Below, piece by piece: positions 7,132-10,375 of a DNA stretch of 10,375 nucleotides. Numbering within the stretch: position 1 is the first letter of the stretch; every line of letters starts with the position of its first letter. The position numbers and the translations under genes were made by a program. Origin of the DNA: an uncultured Salinimicrobium sp. (GTDB taxonomy: Bacteria > Bacteroidota > Bacteroidia > Flavobacteriales > Flavobacteriaceae); contig CAMPJY010000102.1 of the NCBI GenBank assembly GCA_946887025.1, positions 1-10,375 of the forward strand. Reading direction: 5' to 3'. The notes beneath the pieces were generated by a model that was given only the letters and a program-made list of their open reading frames with translations, did not search any database and was not told where the DNA came from.

Positions 7132-8304
7132 ATGAACTACATTCTCTTCGATGGAAGTACCCGCAATCGTTTGTTGCCATTCACTTTTACGAGGCCCGTG
7201 GCCGACCTCAGAATTGGCATCTTAACGGTTCGGGAGAAATGGGAACACTGGCTGAACACCACCACTTCTACCGTTACGGAAGATTATTTGTCCGTGCGCT
7301 GGCCCATGGTGGAGATGGAGGAGAATGTCATGATCAACGCCTCCTTTCTGCCCACCGCCGAATTGGTGGAGCAGATCAGGAACCTGCAACCCGATGAGGC
7401 CATTTTCCATGAAGAGGACGTCGTTGCTTTTTTCGCCTATGAAGATCAGGAGGTGAATTTCGAGAGCTTTACTTCCATTGAACTTGAAGGCACTGCCTTT
7501 CAGCTGAACAATACTTGGGATATTTTTTCCAAGAACGGAGAGGCCCTCTCTCTTGATTTCGAATTGCTGACCCGGGAAAGGAAGTCTGAGCCTATCTCAT
7601 CCACCAACCAGGTGCTGGGATCGGAAAATATTTTCCTGGAAGAAGGGGTCAAAGTGGAATGCGCAGTACTGAATGCAACAGCAGGTCCCATCTATATCGG
7701 TAAAAATGCCGAGATAATGGAAGGCAGTCTCGTTCGTGGACCTTTCGCCATGGGTGAAAATTCTGTTCTGAAGATGGGGTCCAAGATCTATGGACCAACT
7801 ACCCTGGGGCCACAGTGTGTCGTCGGGGGGGAAGTGAAGAATTCGGTGATGTTTGCCAATTCCAACAAAGGGCACGAGGGATATCTGGGGAATTCAGTAT
7901 TAGGGGAGTGGTGTAATTTAGGAGCGGACACCAATACTTCCAATTTAAAGAACAATTATGCAGAGGTGAGGCTCTGGGACTACCAGACGGAAGGTTTTGC
8001 ACGTACCGGACTGCAGTTCTGCGGCCTGATGATGGGCGATCACAGCAAGTGCGGCATCAATACCATGTTCAATACCGGGACAGTGGTAGGGGTCAGTGCC
8101 AATATCTTTGGGGCAGGTTTCCCCCGGAATTTCATTCCCAGTTTCAGCTGGGGCGGTAGTGCCGGAGTGACCGAATTCAAAACTGCCAAAGCTTTTGAAG
8201 TCGCGGAAAAGGTGATGGCCAGAAGAAAGGTCGATTTTTCACAGGAGGAAAAAGCTATCCTGGAGCGGGTCTTTGAAGACACTCAGAAGTGGAGGAGGGG
8301 TTAA
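7132..8304 (+). CDS. GlmU-like protein: putative sugar nucleotidyltransferase/acyltransferase
   Basis: This 390-residue protein matches the Bacteroidota 'alternative GlmU' type (the family known as TIGR03991), assigned a role in making UDP-N-acetylglucosamine, the precursor of peptidoglycan and lipopolysaccharide. The N-terminal part opens MNYILFDGSTRNRLLPFTFTRPVADLRIG; this degenerate form replaces the canonical LAAGxGTRM loop. The C-terminal half (about 170-345) is a left-handed beta-helix of hexapeptide repeats, for example GPIYIGKNAEIMEGSLV and NSVMFANSNKGHEGYLGNSVLGEWCNLGADT. His248 in KGHEGYLG aligns by eye with the catalytic His of E. coli GlmU (KxNHLSYLG). The protein is shorter than classical GlmU (about 456). 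It is cytoplasmic by appearance, with no signal peptide. The ATG at 7132 starts the conserved family opening. It converges on the TRIC gene with only 10 bp between stops. The exact reaction is inferred. Confidence 0.88.
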   Translation: MNYILFDGSTRNRLLPFTFTRPVADLRIGILTVREKWEHWLNTTTSTVTEDYLSVRWPMVEMEENVMINASFLPTAELVEQIRNLQPDEAIFHEEDVVAFFAYEDQEVNFESFTSIELEGTAFQLNNTWDIFSKNGEALSLDFELLTRERKSEPISSTNQVLGSENIFLEEGVKVECAVLNATAGPIYIGKNAEIMEGSLVRGPFAMGENSVLKMGSKIYGPTTLGPQCVVGGEVKNSVMFANSNKGHEGYLGNSVLGEWCNLGADTNTSNLKNNYAEVRLWDYQTEGFARTGLQFCGLMMGDHSKCGINTMFNTGTVVGVSANIFGAGFPRNFIPSFSWGGSAGVTEFKTAKAFEVAEKVMARRKVDFSQEEKAILERVFEDTQKWRRG

Positions 8305-8314
8305 TCTTACTTTC

Positions 8315-8953
8315 CTAAATCCCCCCGGTTTCGTCTAAATCCTTCTTCCTCACATAAAAAGAAGGCAGCCTGATGCTGTACTTCACCACCAGCAGCCGTA
8401 TCACTATGATGAGCCCGGCGGTGCTTACATAGATCAGGTCGGAGGTTGCTCCCAGCTCGTATAATATCAGGTAGAAAATTCCCCCGGCAATAGAGGCGGT
8501 GGCGTATATTTCCTTGTGAAAAATAACAGGTACCATATTACACAGCGTATCCCGGATCACCCCACCGAAGCAGCCCGTCATAGCACCAAGCGCGATGCAA
8601 ATTATAGGGTCCAGGCCGAATCGTAAGCCGGCCTCCACTCCGATAATTGTGAAGACCCCCAGCCCGATGGTGTCAAAGAGAAAAAGTGAACGGCTCAGGT
8701 GCGCCAGGTATTTTCTGAACAGGATGGCAAAAATGACTGCCACCCCGATTAGGTATACATAAATCGTTTCCTCCATCCAGATCACCGGGGTATTTCCCGT
8801 GAGTACGTCCCTGACAGTTCCGCCTCCAATGGCAGTGACGAAACCTATGATGAAGATCCCGAAGATATCCAGCTTCTTGTGCATGGCTGTCAGCGCTCCC
8901 GAGACGGCAAAGGCGAAGGTTCCTATAAAATCAAGCACAGTAAAGATGGTCAT
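8315..8953 (-). CDS. TRIC/UPF0126 family membrane protein (putative cation channel)
   Basis: This 212-residue inner-membrane protein is about 60% hydrophobic, with roughly seven predicted membrane segments arranged as two similar halves. Each half carries the UPF0126 hallmark: AIGGGTVRDVL (41-51) and CFGGVIRDTL (128-137), glycines followed by Arg-Asp at a helix kink. Bacterial members of this family have been described as trimeric potassium-selective channels related to eukaryotic TRIC; the physiological role here is unknown. The C-terminus is basic then acidic (YVRKKDLDETGGI). The ATG at 8951-8953 places Met1 directly before the first membrane helix. Its stop lies 10 bp from that of the GlmU-like gene and its start faces trxB across the 392-bp gap. 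No strong promoter was found; TTCCTTTG, read on the minus strand a few bases upstream of the start, is the closest match to TAnnTTTG. Confidence 0.93.
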   Translation of the reverse strand: MTIFTVLDFIGTFAFAVSGALTAMHKKLDIFGIFIIGFVTAIGGGTVRDVLTGNTPVIWMEETIYVYLIGVAVIFAILFRKYLAHLSRSLFLFDTIGLGVFTIIGVEAGLRFGLDPIICIALGAMTGCFGGVIRDTLCNMVPVIFHKEIYATASIAGGIFYLILYELGATSDLIYVSTAGLIIVIRLLVVKYSIRLPSFYVRKKDLDETGGI

Positions 8954-9058
8954 TGGCAGAGGGTTAAGCTACAAAGGAACAAAATTTCGCGGATACGCTC
9001 CGGTAAGTACATTTAGATGAGGAGTGATCAAAACCCTATCAGCTTCGGACCAGGTCCC

Positions 9059-9164
9059 ATTATAACAGGCCGTATACAGGCTATAAACAGGCGTATCACG
9101 CGCTTATAATAGCAAAAAAGCGGGTAAAGAACCTGTTTATAGCCTGTTTATAGGCTGTTTAATT
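9059..9164. repeat. Mirrored array of 11-bp units (three and three) around a 40-bp centre
   Basis: The left arm (9059-9091) is three tandem 11-bp units: ATTATAACAGG, CCGTATACAGG, CTATAAACAGG. The right arm (9132-9164) is three units on the opposite strand: CCTGTTTATAG twice exactly, then a degenerate GCTGTTTAATT. The inner 16 bp of the arms (9076-9091 with 9132-9147) are perfectly complementary, and 26 of 33 positions match overall. The centre (9092-9131) contains CGCTT/AAGCG (9101-9105 with 9118-9122), a further small stem. It sits in the divergent gap between the TRIC gene and trxB, 105 bp and 181 bp from their starts. Confidence 0.85.
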
Positions 9165-9277
9165 GGGAGTTGGTATAGCGTTGGGATGGAGTTGGCTGGG
9201 AAAAGGTCTCATGTTTTCGGAAACCTTCCTTAACATCAGGCCGAGTCAAAATGATCGATAGGACTATAAGAAAAGTT

Positions 9278-9294
9278 AATCCCCACAGGGGGTT
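9278..9294 (+). other. Small GC hairpin upstream of trxB
   Basis: AATCCCC and GGGGGTT (9278-9284 with 9288-9294, one G-T pair) enclose a three-base loop ACA. The sequence after it is CTTTTGTATTA, not a clean T run, so it is a weak terminator candidate at best. It could equally be a structure in the trxB leader or a protein site. It lies about 50 bp before the trxB ATG. Confidence 0.4.
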
Positions 9295-9345
9295 CTTTTG
9301 TATTAAAGTTATTATTTTTACAAGCACTAAAAGAATTAAAGAGTT

Positions 9346-10308
9346 ATGGCTGATACAATTGAAAGAATAAAATGCCTCATCATAGGTTCAGGGCCAGCGG
9401 GTTACACGGCTGCCATTTATGCTGCCAGGGCCGATATGCATCCTGTGCTTTACACCGGTCTGGAACCGGGCGGCCAGTTGACCACCACGACGGAAGTAGA
9501 CAACTTCCCCGGGTATCCTGACGGAATAGATGGGCCTCAGATGATGGTAGACCTGCAGAAACAGGCGGAGCGTTTTGGAACCGAAGTAAGAATAGGAATG
9601 GTTACCTCCATTGCGCTAAGCAAGGAAATTGGGGGAATTCATAAAGCCACAATAGATAACGCAAAGGAAGTGGAAGCGGAAACGGTAATCATATCCACCG
9701 GAGCTACTGCGAAATACCTGGGGCTGCCCAGCGAGCAGAAGCTGCGTGGGGGAGGGGTCTCTGCCTGTGCGGTATGTGACGGTTTCTTCTACAGAGGCCA
9801 GGAAGTCGCCATAGTGGGCGGGGGTGATACCGCAGCTGAGGAGGCTACCTATCTCGCCAATATCTGTTCCAAGGTTACCATGCTGGTACGAGGGGATGAA
9901 ATGAGGGCTTCAAAAGCCATGCAGCATCGGGTTACCAATACTGCCAATATCGATCTGCGATTCAATTCTGAAGTCGATGAAGTGCTCGGGGAGCAGGTTG
10001 TGGAAGGGCTTCGAATTAAAAACAACAAAACCGGCGAGTTGGATGAGATCGGAATCACCGGATTATTTATTGCCATTGGTCATAAGCCGAACACCGAAAT
10101 TTTCAAGGATCAGCTTGAAATGGATAGTACCGGGTATCTTATTACTGAAGGGAAATCCACCAAAACCAGCCTTCCCGGGGTATTTGCCTGCGGAGATGTG
10201 CAGGACAAGGAGTACCGGCAGGCCATAACGGCTGCGGGTACGGGCTGTATGGCGGCCCTGGATGCAGAGAGGTATCTGGCTACGATTGAGAAAGAAGTGA
10301 CGGCCTAA
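9346..10308 (+). CDS. trxB: Thioredoxin reductase (NADPH)
   Basis: This 320-residue flavoenzyme transfers electrons from NADPH through FAD and a cysteine pair to thioredoxin in the cytoplasm, keeping proteins reduced. The length is typical. Motifs in order are GSGPAG (14-19) for FAD; CAVC (141-144), the redox-active pair, followed by DG; GGGDTA (158-163), the NADPH fold; and GDVQDKEYRQA (283-293) closing the FAD site. The NADPH 2'-phosphate loop reads VRGDEMR (181-187), where the E. coli form is HRRxxxR, so the second Arg is Gly183. The ATG at 9346 starts close before the FAD fold, as expected; the leader (AAAGAGTT) has no strong Shine-Dalgarno, which is common in this phylum. It stands alone, divergent from the TRIC gene, with a palindrome 6 bp after the stop. 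Assignment is secure. Confidence 0.97.
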   Translation: MADTIERIKCLIIGSGPAGYTAAIYAARADMHPVLYTGLEPGGQLTTTTEVDNFPGYPDGIDGPQMMVDLQKQAERFGTEVRIGMVTSIALSKEIGGIHKATIDNAKEVEAETVIISTGATAKYLGLPSEQKLRGGGVSACAVCDGFFYRGQEVAIVGGGDTAAEEATYLANICSKVTMLVRGDEMRASKAMQHRVTNTANIDLRFNSEVDEVLGEQVVEGLRIKNNKTGELDEIGITGLFIAIGHKPNTEIFKDQLEMDSTGYLITEGKSTKTSLPGVFACGDVQDKEYRQAITAAGTGCMAALDAERYLATIEKEVTA

Positions 10309-10314
10309 AAAATA

Positions 10315-10351
10315 ATAGACCCAATAGGTTCTGAAATCCTGTTAGGTCTAT
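10315..10351. repeat. Palindrome after trxB, copy 2 of the two-copy repeat family
   Basis: The arm ATAGACCCAATAGG (10315-10328) pairs with CCTGTTAGGTCTAT (10338-10351) with one C-A mismatch and one T-G wobble, around a nine-base loop TTCTGAAAT. Its right half shares TTCTGAAATC and then (C)TGTTA(A/G)GTCT with the copy at 7017-7049. It starts 6 bp after the trxB stop, and an A run rather than a T run follows 6 bp later, so a simple intrinsic terminator is not obvious. Confidence 0.8.
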
Positions 10352-10357
10352 GGCTAT

Positions 10358-10375
10358 AAAAAAAGTCCCGGAGCA
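10358..10375 (-). terminator. Edge of a probable minus-strand terminator, cut by the window end
   Basis: Seven A bases at 10358-10364 followed by GTCCCGGAGCA read on the minus strand as a GC-rich segment running into seven T bases. This is the expected 3' half of a hairpin plus U tract. The partner arm would lie beyond the window, so this is partial. A convergent gene probably follows trxB. Confidence 0.45.

Larger units (their letters stand above)
8954..9345. other. Divergent intergenic region between TRIC and trxB
   Basis: This 392-bp stretch contains no gene-like reading frame on either strand. Its main content is the mirrored 11-bp array at 9059-9164. Nearer trxB is a small hairpin at 9278-9294 and an AT-rich leader. 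No RNA gene, riboswitch or mobile-element ends were recognised. Long divergent gaps of this size usually carry regulation for both flanking genes, but I could not fix a promoter. Confidence 0.6.

Noticed and set aside
9059..9164. CRISPR array or integron attC site
   Set aside because: Units are only 11 bp, directly adjacent without spacers, and inverted about a centre; there is no cas or integrase gene and no attC core pattern.

Overview
The window looks like chromosomal DNA of a member of the Bacteroidota, most likely family Flavobacteriaceae. The support is a TonB-dependent receptor followed by a DUF4249 lipoprotein, the Bacteroidota-specific GlmU-like protein, a secreted protein starting with the typical 'QVGINTTDP' mature end, AT-rich leaders without strong Shine-Dalgarno sequences, and thioredoxin reductase and UPF0126/TRIC proteins of ordinary bacterial type. 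Genus cannot be fixed from the sequence alone. No tRNA, rRNA, insertion sequence, integrase or CRISPR array was seen.

Layout. Positions 1-5035 hold a three-gene plus-strand cluster with gaps of 21 and 14 bp: a 5'-truncated outer-membrane TonB-dependent receptor, a DUF4249 surface or periplasmic lipoprotein, and a secreted protein with an MG2-like front and a plug-like segment near its end. They probably form one transport or envelope unit. At 5173-5616 is a small heat shock protein behind a good sigma-54-like promoter. It ends at a strong hairpin that also closes the convergent gene at 5663-6880 (minus), a secreted protein with about 15-residue YGI repeats. A divergent 251-bp gap with a near-perfect palindrome leads to a GlmU-like sugar nucleotidyltransferase/acyltransferase (7132-8304), which converges on a TRIC/UPF0126 membrane protein (8315-8953, minus). 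A 392-bp divergent gap carrying an unusual inverted array of 11-bp units precedes thioredoxin reductase trxB (9346-10308). After trxB lies a second copy of the palindrome family seen in the 251-bp gap, and then the edge of another probable terminator.

Most genes are ordinary core or envelope genes. The parts that known features do not explain are intergenic: the mirrored 11-bp array at 9059-9164 and the two related palindromes at 7017-7049 and 10315-10351. Second-tier points are the likely sigma-54 control of the heat shock gene, the barrel-less plug-like module in the third operon gene, and the periodic repeat region of the secreted protein. I saw no clear evidence for a new defence or mobile system.
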